DNA of 64,000 nt. It comes from Capitella teleta (Eukaryota > Annelida > Polychaeta > Capitellidae). Below the pieces are notes generated by a model. That model did not search any database, was not told where the DNA came from, and saw nothing but the letters and a program-made list of their open reading frames with translations. The stretch lies in assembly GCA_000328365.1 (NCBI GenBank), contig KB299468.1, forward strand, positions 3,750 through 67,749. Direction: 5' to 3'. Below are positions 1 to 10,572 of the stretch, piece after piece. The translations under genes were made by a program, and so were the position numbers. Numbering within the stretch: the first letter of the stretch is position 1; each line of letters opens with the position of its first letter.

Positions 1-248
1 CGGAGCTCTTAGCCTTGGCAATTCTGCAATCAACCCGATTCTGATTCCAGTGAATTCAGCGTGAGTAAACAATTCGAATCAAAATCAGTCATGAAGTTAA
101 CTTGTTAACTTTGACGTGGTGTATTATTATATTTTATTTTCTTTCTAACAGCCAATTTCGGATTGGGATCAAGAAAGCCTTTGGACTTTACAGACCAGTC
201 AAACCAAACTTGGGCCAGAAGTCCAACACAATTTCAGAGACAATTTAA
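1..248 (+). CDS. C-terminal end of a class A (rhodopsin-like) GPCR, partial
   Basis: Two exons, 1-60 and 152-248, join in phase across a GT-AG intron (61-151) and end at TAA 246-248. The first exon reads GALSLGNSAINPILIPVNSA, a seventh transmembrane segment with the N-S-A-x-N-P signature of rhodopsin-like receptors. The second reads QFRIGIKKAFG and then a short basic, Ser/Thr-rich tail of about 20 residues, as expected for helix 8 and the cytoplasmic tail. The tyrosine of the usual NPxxY motif is replaced (NPILI). The rest of the receptor lies beyond the left edge, so the ligand class cannot be stated. NSA-x-NP also occurs in relaxin/LGR-type receptors, but this piece is too short to assign. 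Confidence 0.6.
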
Positions 249-1390
249 AACTTCATGCAGTTGAACTCTAATTCCCGTGTTCAGATTTTGATATTGAGAA
301 CTACTTTTATCAAAGTGCCCTAAACTGCCCCAACGCCTCAAAAGCGAAAATCCATACGTGATCATGAATAATCACAAACCAGAAATTGTTTGAGATTCCA
401 CATTTACATACATTTATCCAAAGATGGCTCTGTAAGAATGGATGGATATAACATATCGATGAATTCCCAGTTTTTATTTCCGGGACCACATTACGAAACT
501 TACAAGCACTTGTGCATATCATTTTTTCTCGAGCATAGATTGTCTGATAATATATATAATAATAAAATAATGATATTAGCAATATTATCAGTAATTGTAA
601 TAACAATAGTAGTACAAGCAACGTTCACTTTACATCTTGCACGCACGCACTACACTATTACATGCTGTGCGGCAACAACTGGCCTAGTTAGTTTGCACAC
701 GAACATTACGGTATACGGGCGTCCTAATTATCCCGACCGTATGTATCATATAATTGTTAAAATGTGGACTGTGAACACATGCACACCATCACACACACAC
801 ACACACACCATCACACTCACACACACACCATCACACTCACACACACACACCCCGCTCCATCGCGGCCTCTAAATGTCAAAAGTAAGTGCATTATTTGTGT
901 GTGCTTAAACATGCATCAGTCTATACTTTATTTCTGGAGAAGTAAATATAATTTAAAACGAAGGGCAGGTTAACATTCACGGCTGAGGCAAGCAATCGAG
1001 CCATTAAACATTCGAATAAATAACTTTTTATATCATATTCCACATGTGCAAGATGATAATTGTATGGGCAGTCATAATTATATCGTGCGCATGAAAACTG
1101 AATGTATCTGTGCCCCGTATACAGCGAGATGAATTGCATATGCAATGACCATTGGCTGAAATGAATATCCGAAGACCCAGATTTTCATCAGCAATAATTA
1201 TTCTTATAGCACTATCATGATATTGTTGTTGTTTTTTTTTTTGTTTTTTTTTTTTTTTTTTTTTTTTTGCATATGCATGCAATATAGCATAGGGGAAAAC
1301 CCTAAATTAAATTATGTAAATAAAAAAATGCTGTATTATATCGATAGTTTATAAGAGACTCAAAACTCAATACGATATCGAAAAATCGTG
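249..1390. other. Intergenic, simple repeats
   Basis: No coding exon is supported. The stretch holds a CA-rich microsatellite with CACCAT interruptions at about 785-850 and a long T tract at about 1227-1268. Open frames here are generated by these repeats. Confidence 0.6.
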
Positions 1391-1463
1391 CAATGCGCCG
1401 TTGAGATTGACTTTAGGCCATGAAAATAGGGAAGAAATGTCATCGAAGACTTGGGCTCATTTC
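1391..1463 (+). pseudogene. Decayed fragment of the discoidin gene's last exon
   Basis: About 73 bp resemble 10459-10531 in the last exon of the discoidin gene. Shared blocks include ATGCGCCGTTGAGA, AGGCCATG and GGGCTCATT or its close variant. No open frame, splice sites or similarity beyond this block are visible, so it looks like a relic of a duplicated gene or a dispersed fragment. Its age cannot be set without an alignment, but the scattered substitutions argue against a very recent copy. Confidence 0.55.
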
Positions 1464-1899
1464 TTGAATTCAATCTAATGAGTGTTATCTGAAATTTTAT
1501 CATAGTTTATGGCGATGTTCTTGTCTACATACTTGAGAAAATAAATGATCCCGAATTGTGTGTTTTCATTTATTTGACCGACGGGGTTGGATATCCTATA
1601 TGATGTGCATCTAGTCTATTCGTCAGCGGTGATCACGAGATGAGAATATTCAGACGGCATTCTGTCTACCTCTTACCGACCTGTGTTATTGCCAATACCT
1701 CCCGTTTTTGATTCATCAGCAAGTTTACATTCATTTCTGATTTTTCAAATCAATCAAGTCCCCCTTCCCATCTTATTTGTAAGACATAATGTCTGCCATC
1801 CATCATCGCCCGAAAGGGTTGCTATGGAGCCGTAAAACTCTATCATGCCTCAGATATGTGCTGACGAAAAAAGAAAATTAGATTAAAAGGAAAACATTG
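1464..1899. other. Intergenic
   Basis: AT-rich sequence with no supported gene, RNA or repeat. Confidence 0.5.
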
Positions 1900-1970
1900 T
1901 GGCCCATGAGGGGACCGAACCAGCGACATTCGCGTTATTAGCACGACGCTCTAACCTGAGCTAACGGGCC
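1900..1970 (-). tRNA. tRNA-Ile(AAU)-like sequence, probable pseudogene
   Basis: Read on the minus strand, the 71-nt sequence starts GGCCCGTTAGCTCAGG and ends ATGGGCCA. The acceptor stem pairs over seven positions with one G-U. The D stem GCTC/GAGC and the anticodon stem TCGTG/CGCGA pair well, and the loop CTAATAA gives anticodon AAU (Ile). The D loop is three bases short of the usual AGTTGGTTA form, and the T stem (GCTGG/CCCTC) has two mismatches. It is therefore more likely a tRNA pseudogene or the head of a tRNA-derived repeat than a working gene. Confidence 0.55.
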
Positions 1971-2069
1971 AGTTAATTCTTATTTAATTGTTAATTCTTA
2001 TTCTTTAGTTAGTATTTCAGGACAAATATTAAATTTTATTGCTATAGGGCACAGAAAAAAAGTTCATAT

Positions 2070-2116
2070 TTAGACATTATTTAAGATTTAATTAATATAT
2101 CTTAAATAATGTCTAA
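2070..2116. repeat. Perfect hairpin, 18-bp arms
   Basis: Positions 2070-2087 are the exact reverse complement of 2099-2116, with an 11-nt AT-only loop. The hairpin sits between the two oppositely oriented tRNA-Ile-like fragments. Confidence 0.8.
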
Positions 2117-2394
2117 TGGGTGTATTTTTGAACTGAAGCATTGATTGGCAAGCTTGAAATATCTTTAAGTGATATCAAGATTAAGATTGTATTCTTATAT
2201 GTACTGTTATAAATATTATATAATTATATAGCAATGTCAGGATAATTAGCTTAAATATAATCTGTTCATACATGAAATGTCACTCAGGGTGTTTAAAGTG
2301 TCCACGACACTTCATAATTAATATGTTTTTATATTGCATATTAAATGCATTTAATAATATAATCAATGTTTCAATTTGAAAACATCATTTAGCT

Positions 2395-2421
2395 GGCCCG
2401 TTAGCTCAGTTGGTTAGAGCG
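2395..2421 (+). repeat. 5' fragment of a tRNA-Ile-like sequence
   Basis: GGCCCGTTAGCTCAG followed by TTGGTTAGAGCG matches a normal tRNA-Ile 5' half, with the full D loop that the copy at 1900-1970 lacks. The match stops after the D arm. The first 15 bases plus the preceding CT form a 17-bp inverted repeat with the copy on the other strand, about 420 bp away. A weak B-box-like stretch (GATCCCGGTTCTCG) lies at about 2619-2632. Confidence 0.5.
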
Positions 2422-3208
2422 GTACGATTACGCCATGAGCCAAAAAGATCTTGTTCTCCATTTATTATTATAGAATTTTTATTTTAATCAACCCATTTGT
2501 GAGGCATTGGTGTGTACTGCAGAGCACGGAGCTCTGTATAGAACATTTCTCAACTTATAATGAATTACAATTATATTTCACAAGCAAAACGCCCGCGCAT
2601 GACCCAATCTGGTCTCGATCCCGGTTCTCGATATCCACGATAGACATATGTTTTCAGTCAGTCCACATATTCAATTGAGCAACGTTGGGTAATATAAAGT
2701 ATATGTATAAATCGTATGCATGTAGCCATCTGTGCTACCGCCTTGACTTTTTTTTTTCTTTTTGTATCTTCCGACGAGCTGGGAGCTTGAATAAAAAACA
2801 TGTTGATGTAATTGTAACTTGGGTGACCTTTTTTCCTCTACATGCAAGTGGCTAGCAGGGCCACTTAATATGCGTACTCCGCTATATATGTGTGTTAAAG
2901 CCTTAAAAGAGGTTGAACGTTCCGAGTGAGTAAGCATTTGCATCGTATACGAAGATTCAGTTTTAAAGCTGCTACTTTCTTGGCCAAAATCTCAGATACG
3001 TTTTGTCAAGCGTGCTGCTGAATGCCACAGGTGAATCTTTTGAAAATATAATCACTTGGAATTGGTTTCATTAAGCTTCATTAATATGCACCTGTTTATT
3101 GTTCCTGTTAAGAAGGATGAAGACCAGATCAATTTTGAGCATATTTGAGAAATCTGCTCCTGTTGCAGAATTAAAGTCGGTCAGTAATTCTCAATATCCA
3201 TTTCAGCC
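2422..3208. other. Upstream region of the four-span membrane gene
   Basis: No coding exon is supported. A TTTCAG acceptor ends at 3206, three bases before the chosen ATG, which suggests a spliced 5' untranslated exon somewhere in this stretch. Confidence 0.45.
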
Positions 3209-4602
3209 ATGCAGGAGCAGCAACAGCAGCCACAACAGGGTTCTGTTAATATCCAGGGGCCTCAGGCATACCACAAGCCACCAGCCACATTGCTTCGCAA
3301 GGTTCGTGATAAGAATCTGTAAGATTACACTTAAGTTTTTTTTTTCTACAGGGGTACTACCCAAACTACAAATGGAGAAACTCTCACATCGTTGGAATAA
3401 TTCATATTATCATTGGAATTATCTGCATTGCATTAGGTGGAGTACTAAGAGGTGGCATGTGTTACTATGCATTTGCACGAAAAATCGGCCATGGAATTTG
3501 GGGCGGAGTCTTGGTTCGTTATAACATAAGTCCTCATCATGTTGTAAAATATAATATTCAAAATATTTCAACCTCCAGTTTGTGATCACTGGCGTCATCG
3601 CTCTAGTTGCATCCAAAGCCAGGGAGTATCGCACTGTAAGTGGCCTCACTCACAAGACGTTTTATTCTGTTATTTCAAGCATCTGTGTGATTATAGATCT
3701 CCCTTCACTCGCATGTGGCTACTGCATCGATGGTGGTAGCTGTGATTTGTTTCATACTTTCTCTCATCGGGGTCTTTGCCGACTATCATAATGTAAGTCT
3801 ACACGTAAGAATTAAAGGTCATATGTGAGGCATTCAGTTTCTGGTGTTATTTAGCATGACAAGCATTATTTCTCTTGATTACAAACTTGCGTTTGCCTTT
3901 CAAGCTCAAAAGCTTGTTTTTCTGAGCTTTAAGACAGATGACGACAAGGAGCAGACTTGTTCTTTGTCATTTACTTTATTCCACACAATCCTGTGGCCAA
4001 CGAATGAGCATTAAATTGGTTTTCAATCTCGTAGAATTTTTATGTCATTGGAAGATAGGGGAAATCCTCTCGCTCAGTGGGCTCTAAAACAATAATGACG
4101 TCATTGGCAGGGACCAATTAACGTTTCCTTCTCAGACAGCCGTTCAGTTTAATATTCCAAAAGGCTACTTGATGCACCGGGAACATATTACTGACATATG
4201 ACATTGAAAATCATCTCTGATGTTCAGCTGTTTTTCTCGTGAGTGCTATTCACACACTATTGTGATATTGGATGGAACCATGTGCGGCTTATTTGCATTG
4301 GAGATTGCGATGACCATCTGGTCAGTGGTCATCGGTAGTGTTGCACGAACAGGAAACTGCTGTGGCGGCTGCTGCACATGTTATCTCTGTGACGAATGCT
4401 ACGGAGAGGAACATACGATGGTAAGAAGACTGCTTCACTGATGATGGTGATCGTATTTGTGCCACAGTATACACAGGTCTCCACCGCGGATGCCGGTGTC
4501 ACGCACCACGTGCCAATGCAGCCTCCCCCAGGAAATGGTCGGGATGACGAAGATCTGCCTCCAAAGTACGAGAGCGAGAAGCGATGCAATCTTACTGCTT
4601 GA
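3209..4602 (+). CDS. Four-transmembrane MS4A-like protein
   Basis: Six exons (3209-3301, 3352-3513, 3579-3635, 3697-3792, 4244-4420, 4468-4602), all joined at phase 0, give 239 residues. The N-terminus is Gln/Pro-rich (MQEQQQQPQQG). Four hydrophobic spans follow at roughly residues 41-62 (IVGIIHIIIGIICIALGG), 80-97, 112-131 and 147-166. The first loop is very short and the segment after span four is cysteine-rich (CCGGCCTCYLCDECYGEE), a likely palmitoylated membrane-proximal stretch. The tail contains LPPKYE, a PPxY-type WW-domain ligand. Topology, size and the first-span style resemble MS4A/CD20-like and other small tetraspan families; the exact family is an inference. The acceptor at 4243 was chosen because it alone keeps phase with the preceding exon. 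The annotated start follows a splice acceptor directly. Confidence 0.65.
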
Positions 4603-4895
4603 TCAACTCTATACCTGTAACTTCCATACCAAATATCCAAAGGCGCGTATGTACTCTTTATTTTAAAGTAAAGTAAAGGTTTGATTACTGGCATATTGGA
4701 ATACAATAAGTACATACATATAAAAAGAATACACGGCCACTTACACATTGTCGCAAACAAATAGCCGTGATGCGTTTGACTGTTGATGGTAGAACAATAT
4801 AACAATACGAATCCTGTTAAATAGGAAGAGTTAATAAGCATCTGGCTCTGATCTCTCGTACTCACCTGTTAATTTGGACGTGGTCAGCAAGAATA
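4603..4895. other. 3' flank of the four-span gene
   Basis: Presumed 3' untranslated and flanking sequence; no clear AATAAA was found close to the stop codon. Confidence 0.4.
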
Positions 4896-5015
4896 ATGTC
4901 TGAGTGCGCTGGCAATGGCTACTGCCTCGACGGGCGTGAGATTCCTTCTGACCATGTCTGTGAACTAGTGAACGGAGATACCAGCGCCTTGCTTCAATGG
5001 TCTTACAACCTTTGA
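4896..5015 (+). other. Short LDL-receptor class A-like reading frame
   Basis: A 39-residue frame reads SECAGNGYCLDG followed by REIPSDHVCELVNGD and a stop. The spacing of Cys, Gly, Ile-Pro, Cys and Asn-Gly-Asp recalls the second half of an LDLa repeat (CxxGxCIPxxxxCDGxxDC), but one of the expected cysteines is replaced and the C-terminal acidic DGSDE part is absent. It could be an exon relic, a small peptide or chance. No partner exon was found. Confidence 0.25.
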
Positions 5016-7207
5016 ATTACCAGACTGGTTATACATCATAACGCAGGTACACAACCTTTGATCTCGGAAGTTTTCTTCGTTTCTAGACATCTTCTTGTAA
5101 CCCCAAATGATGTCAATTTGTTATATACCGTAATCACCCTTCTGTGTTGCAACAATGTGTCAAATTGCTCGTTTTTTTAGCTCATTTGGAATCAATAAAA
5201 AAGCGCTTGACAATTTTAAATGAATTTTTTTTCTATAATATTCTCTCCATAATTTAGCGATATAAGACATGTTTTATTTTATTTCTGTATTGACTCTTTT
5301 TTTTTTTCAAGACTGACTGAGCTATAGAGGTTGGGCTCCATTTACCATAGTGCATTGCAAGCAACATTTGGTAAATGTTAATTGTACATCAGTAGAGCAT
5401 TTCAATACGATTTCATCCGATTACCGGCAATCAAAGAAATACTAAATTTTCTTTATGAGTAGCATAGTTATGAAATATATAATTTCAGTTTCATGAGACT
5501 TAACTTTGCATATTTAGCAAAACACCGTGTAATCATCTTTCCTGCATGGCTGCGTCATCTTGCTAATTCCAAATGACATAATACTATCACATGAAATCAA
5601 CTTGTTAATTAGGATGTTACCTATACTTATTCTATACACTGTAGAACATACTTATTCTATACACTGTAGGTCATTCTAGTCACTCCTTTATAATTATATG
5701 TCACTAAACTTCTGCAGAGAATAAGAATAGGGAGTACCTATCGGCTTAACTAAATTGCGAAATAACGCAATGCATACTCACGTTGTCTTATAATATTATA
5801 CAGAGGGGGTATAAATTACCACAACCGTCAATATGGTTGGTTCAATTGGCTCAGTTGGTCCAACTTTGTGTTTATTTTGGAGCCTCGTATGTTCAATATT
5901 ATGAATTAGATAATAGCGATAATTCATTTCATACACGCACAAAAAGAGGTGTGCCTTTTACAGAAATACAGGGAGAAAATGAAACAAGAAAATAATGAGA
6001 TGCAAACAAGATAAACATGTTAGACATTGTGTGAAATGAGAGTATCTGTGACGTGATAAACGATAAATAATGAAATTAGATTTCAATTTTATTCATTTTT
6101 AAAATTTTACAGGAAATTAAAAAAAATTTCATCAGCATGAACCTTTTAAATAACTAATCAGTATATTACGTCATTGAACCAGCGTCGCATATGCATTTCG
6201 TTGTTTTCTTGCAACAAGGAAACAAAAGGGAAACGGAATACTTGATGCAAGCATGAAAGATCGACAGAAATAACAAAACAACAGCAGCTGCAATAAAAGA
6301 ACATTGATTCACATGGAGGATGGCGCTCAATTGATACATTGTGAATATCATGCATTGACAATTCTCACATTAATAGGGCCACTATGGCACAATAATTGGA
6401 TTCCTTCTCCTTTCTTCCTTTTCAGAATAATTGTTTGTCTTTGGCAGTTCGAGTCACAACAGTGTTTACCAACATCACGCAGAACGAAATAACCACAATA
6501 TGACCATATAAGAACAAGAGAACAATGACGCATGGAAGCAGCGAAACAATCAAACTCATGAGCTACAGAATGAACTTTAAGACACACTCAATGATTTAAT
6601 TTCTCCAAACATGTCTCTTGTCGATGGGATATCATTAAGGATGAAGTTTTCAGGCGTATTGTTTCATGCATTAGCATCGAGAAAGGTGTCTGCTAACTGA
6701 AGCGTTTATTAAGACAGTTTTATCACGTAATCGTCTCAGAATGTCACATAACATACTAAAGTGCAAACGAAACGCAACTATCTAATTGGCTTAATAATTA
6801 GTTACTCTATGTTTGAGTCTATAGGTACATTCTACACAGCGCGCAAGTCTACTGTCTTTATTATCAAAGCGTTCACTACACAAAATTGATTTCTCTGTGT
6901 GAATTCTGGTGAACATTCTTCGAGCACTTTCATGTCAAGATGACTTTGATAGTTGATGAAATTGACTGGAATGATACTCCACCGAGTGTTTTACCTGAAA
7001 GCAATCAGCCTTTAAAAAATCACTCTGGGAAGGCTGATAGTCTTCTGAACTGTAATATCCAGAAGCCTCCTGGGGCGTGGAGTTGACCCAAGGGCCACAA
7101 ACCGCAAAGTTGGATACAGTGTATGAACGACTCACCAAATGCGTCCGTAGAGATCGTCTCCCCACAATAGCAGAGAGCTGATTCATGGCTGTAACAAAAT
7201 CACACAG
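5016..7207. other. Intergenic, AT-rich, with a short tandem duplication
   Basis: No supported gene. A 22-bp unit (ATACTTATTCTATACACTGT plus AG) occurs twice at 5623-5644 and 5648-5669 with a period of 25. T and A runs occur at about 5297-5310 and 6120-6130. Open frames at 5783-5995 and 6158-6587 show no recognisable protein signature. Confidence 0.5.
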
Positions 7208-7704
7208 GGCAGGGTTGAGAGTCTCATTGAGGAATTTGACTCAAAAATCATCTCATGTGTTATTGGCGTGCGAGTCAGAGGACATGGTATATCTGACCAT
7301 GAAAATCGAACATTTTTTTATTGTGACCCCTTGTCGGTTGTTCCTCGAATTAAACCAGGTAAATTTCATTTTATTTCATTGAAATTTAAGGAATTTATGC
7401 GCAAGTAGGTTAACTTGTAATTAAATTCGTGTCTACGCAATGCATACCCCGAATGTGGTGTTGGCTTAACCAAAGAGGTGCGTTTCTTTTGCACGTACGT
7501 AAGTATATATTATTATTCGAGAACGCAGGAACGTTATATTATATAATTTGTGATGATGCTTCAGTTCCAACAGCCCAAGGGTATTACGATGCTTTGCTGG
7601 GGGTCCTTCTGGACATCATGAATTTACATTGTAACAAAAGGAGAGAGTGTAGATCATTGAGATGCACATACATGAATGATATGGTGTCGCTGTCCTTCCA
7701 GTAG
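7208..7704 (+). CDS. Candidate two-exon fragment of an unrecognised gene
   Basis: Exon 7208-7358 lies between an acceptor (CACACAG) and a donor (GTAAAT). Exon 7574-7704 follows an acceptor (TTCCAACAG) and ends at TAG. They join in phase 1 to give about 93 residues: GRVESLIEEFDSKIISCVIG, then VRVRGHGISDHENRTFFYCD, PLSVVPRIKPAQGYYDALLG and a basic cysteine-bearing tail. The composition is protein-like and matched splice phases argue for a real transcript, but I do not recognise the family and no start exon was located upstream. It is oriented with the discoidin gene but separated from it by that gene's own signal peptide. Confidence 0.35.
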
Positions 7705-8112
7705 AACTACATTGTACATTGACATTGTGATAAACACGACACGAGGCATGATTGGGCTTCACGGTTCAGCTCAACCAATTCGTGTGTACGGAACAGAAAC
7801 TCTCACAACTGTAGTACGTACGTCATCACTTTTATAGCTCCATAGTTGACTTGAATATACCACTCCGTTCTGACCGGGTAGAATATAGTTGTGTCACAAT
7901 AAAACTTCACCTTCACTCTGGTGTTGATAAGTAGAACTTATGATTAACCAATCTCCATGTGAGTTTGAGCTATTGATACCACTTACTCAGAAGATGGCAT
8001 CAATCGATGCATTGATACAAATTTGGAGCAGGGAAGCGAGGCTGCAAATTCAGACGACACAAGATTGATCTCTGACAACGAATCACATTCTACAACAAAT
8101 GACAGACGCATC

Positions 8113-10572
8113 ATGAAGGAGGATATTGCTGTGGTGACCAAAGTTCTCTTTCTCGTTTTATCTCTTACGCATGGGCTGATTGGGGTTCACAGTGAGTATA
8201 TTTGTTGCTTTCTATGCAACTATTATAAATGTATATAAATGAATCAAATTTTCAGCTTTCTGTCAATGCATTGGGTATGAACCTCTGATCATCAACGCAT
8301 CAAGCTCTCAACTATCTGCCTCAACAATATTCAGCTCGAGGCACTCTGCCCATGCGAGTAAATGGACAGGTAAGTAAAAATAATTTAGGGATAAGTCACA
8401 GGAAGGAGGTGATTATGCTCGGATTGATAATGTTTTAAGTGTATCTTCATCAATCCGAGCATAATCATCGACTTTTGAGTGACTTAACCGGACTTATACA
8501 ACGAAATAAATCTTCAAACTCTATCGAGTCGAGTTACGCTTCGGGTTGAGTGCGCCATTTTGAAAAGTTATTTTCACGCAGTTTGTCTGTCAGACACTTG
8601 GGCAGAACCTACAACAATTCTTCTCAGAGCCCGATAAAACGATTATTAGTTATGAATCTTGCTCGTTTTTCTAGCATCTCTTTTATAATGTGATCTTATG
8701 CATGGAGTGATAACGCATTTTGTTCATTAATACACGTTCAATATCCGGTTAAGTAAGATCACGTGATCCAAAGTTTAAAAACGGCGGTCCAGGTCCAGGA
8801 GGATAAGGATGGCATTTTCCCCTCGATCTAAGATGGCGTTCAGATCACTGCATTCGTATGACTGCGCTCTCAGTGCTGTGCGCAACACGGTAATTAAGCA
8901 GATTGGTTGCGTCAAGAATGTTATGCTTGTGAAGATAGTCAAGTAGAGTCATTGCCACAGTTTTTCCAGGATCTTCACGATGGATGAAAGGTTCGAAATG
9001 GGGGCGTAGGTTCTTGAAATCGTCACAATCGAATCCGGTTTTTTTTTAGCCTTGAGGACACTTGGGCAAACTTGAAACACTGAGGAACTTCTGCACTTGA
9101 AAGTGATCTGTTTATGAGCTCAATAATGATAAGCATGAAGTACGCTTGAGTCTTAACGAATCTTGAGAGGTAGTGGGTCATTGATTTACATTTGAAATCC
9201 ATTGATGTAATTTAATTTACGTGGGGCAATACCCACAAAAAAATGACCTTAATAGACTTTACTTTGCTTCAGAAAAATGCGGCTCGCATTTATTTCCACT
9301 ATTTTTTTAGTCCAAATAACTACCCCCTTTTGCGACGTCAACTTTGTTAGGAATTTCAGCTATAATTATACAGATGACCACACATACCTGTGGACACTGT
9401 CCCATTTGCTCGCGCAAACATGAGACATCACACTCGTATGCATGGAGCACCACACAACGGGTGCATTCAGTTTCTGCTTCAAAATCTCAAATGAATCAAT
9501 CTGTGTTCAATTCCAGAAAACAAATGAAAGCTGATTTTATTTTAGAACTTTGAATAGCTATTTCTGTGAGCGGTCAATCCATGCTATAGAGTATCTTTGA
9601 GCCAACTGAGCTATTCGGTATCCCTGGATAATCTTGAAATCAACTATACATGATTTTTCAGAGATTGGATGGGCTACCGCCTACAACAAAAAAGAAGGTT
9701 CGTGGATTGAAGTTGATTTGTTAGAAAACAAGCTCATTGGAGGCATCGTTACTTGGGGCAGGGGGAGCAACGATGTAGTTCAATACGTGCAAACCTTCAA
9801 CGTGGATTATCGCATTGAAGGATCAAATGATTGGATCACTTATGCCGATACTACCGGAAGTATAGTGGTAAGCGATGACTTGAAAGCGTGCATAAGTATT
9901 ACTTAATTAATTTCAGAATTTTATTGGCAACCAAAACAATTATGATCCCGTTTTGAATGATTTCACGAGATATATTGCCGCACGATATATTCGCTTGCTT
10001 CCCCTAAGCTGGAAAGCTTACCCAACTCTGCGATGGGAAGTACTCGGATGCACAAAACGCAAGTAGTCATCACACCTGGTTGTAGGTACATCTGAAATAT
10101 AATTATACTTCCAGATGTCCTTTCTCATTCCACTCTTGACCCATCAACTGTAACGTGTTTTTCTGAGAACTGCATTCATGCCACGAGTGATCGCATTCTG
10201 TTGAATTACAAAGGACTCATAACTCCCTTCAATTCCACAAATTTAGTGTTGAGTGGAGATTCATTACCATGCAATAATAAGTCCATGACGATAGGCATTG
10301 AAATTGGCATGATTGGCTGCGCTGTGGAGTATAACACGTGCGAAATGAATGATGAAAACGGGGATGGCAAGTGCCATGTTCTGTGTGAACTGAAGGTTTG
10401 GCAGGTGGGACAACCATTCAACCTTCTGCTGTTGATCACAGGTAACTCTGACATGGAGCTATGCGCCGTTGAGACTGACCTCAGGCCATGGAAACCAGGA
10501 AGAAGTGTCATTGAGGACTGGGACTCATTCCTGCAGAAAATAGCAATCAACGACTTGTCCCTATTCTTATAG
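8113..10572 (+). CDS. Secreted F5/8 type C (discoidin) protein with a Cys-rich C-terminal region
   Basis: Five exons (8113-8191, 8256-8369, 9662-9867, 9917-10058, 10115-10572) give 332 residues. The start at 8113 gives a signal peptide (MKEDIAVVTKVLFLVLSLTH); an in-frame ATG at 8023 would add 30 polar residues. Residues about 29-177 form one F5/8C domain: it begins CQCIGYEPLIINASSSQLSA, contains WIEVDLLENKLIGGIVTWGR and YRIEGSNDWITYAD, and closes with ARYIRLLPLSW and LRWEVLGC. Such domains bind carbohydrate or phospholipid outside the cell. Introns 1-3 are GT-AG; the last exon joins in frame only with a GC donor (GCAAGT at 10059). The C-terminal 150 residues have about ten cysteines (IGCAVEYNTCEMNDENGDGK, CHVLCELKVW) and no family I recognise. 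If the GC intron is wrong, the protein ends at TAG 10064-10066 just after the discoidin domain. Intron 3 (1.29 kb) holds a hairpin repeat. Confidence 0.75.
8411..8466. repeat. Perfect hairpin, 18-bp arms, in a discoidin-gene intron
   Basis: Positions 8411-8428 (GATTATGCTCGGATTGAT) are exactly reverse-complementary to 8449-8466, with a 20-nt loop. Outside the arms, AGTCAC and GTGACT continue the symmetry with gaps, as in a small foldback element. Confidence 0.8.

Noticed and set aside
6935-7186. 83-codon minus-strand frame with acceptor and donor-like sites
   Set aside because: It overlaps the plus-strand candidate exon's upstream flank, has no recognisable domain and its internal splice options do not lead to a consistent model.
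10206-10550. 114-codon minus-strand frame
   Set aside because: It is the shadow of the discoidin gene's last exon; the plus strand has the signal of a cysteine-rich secreted protein.
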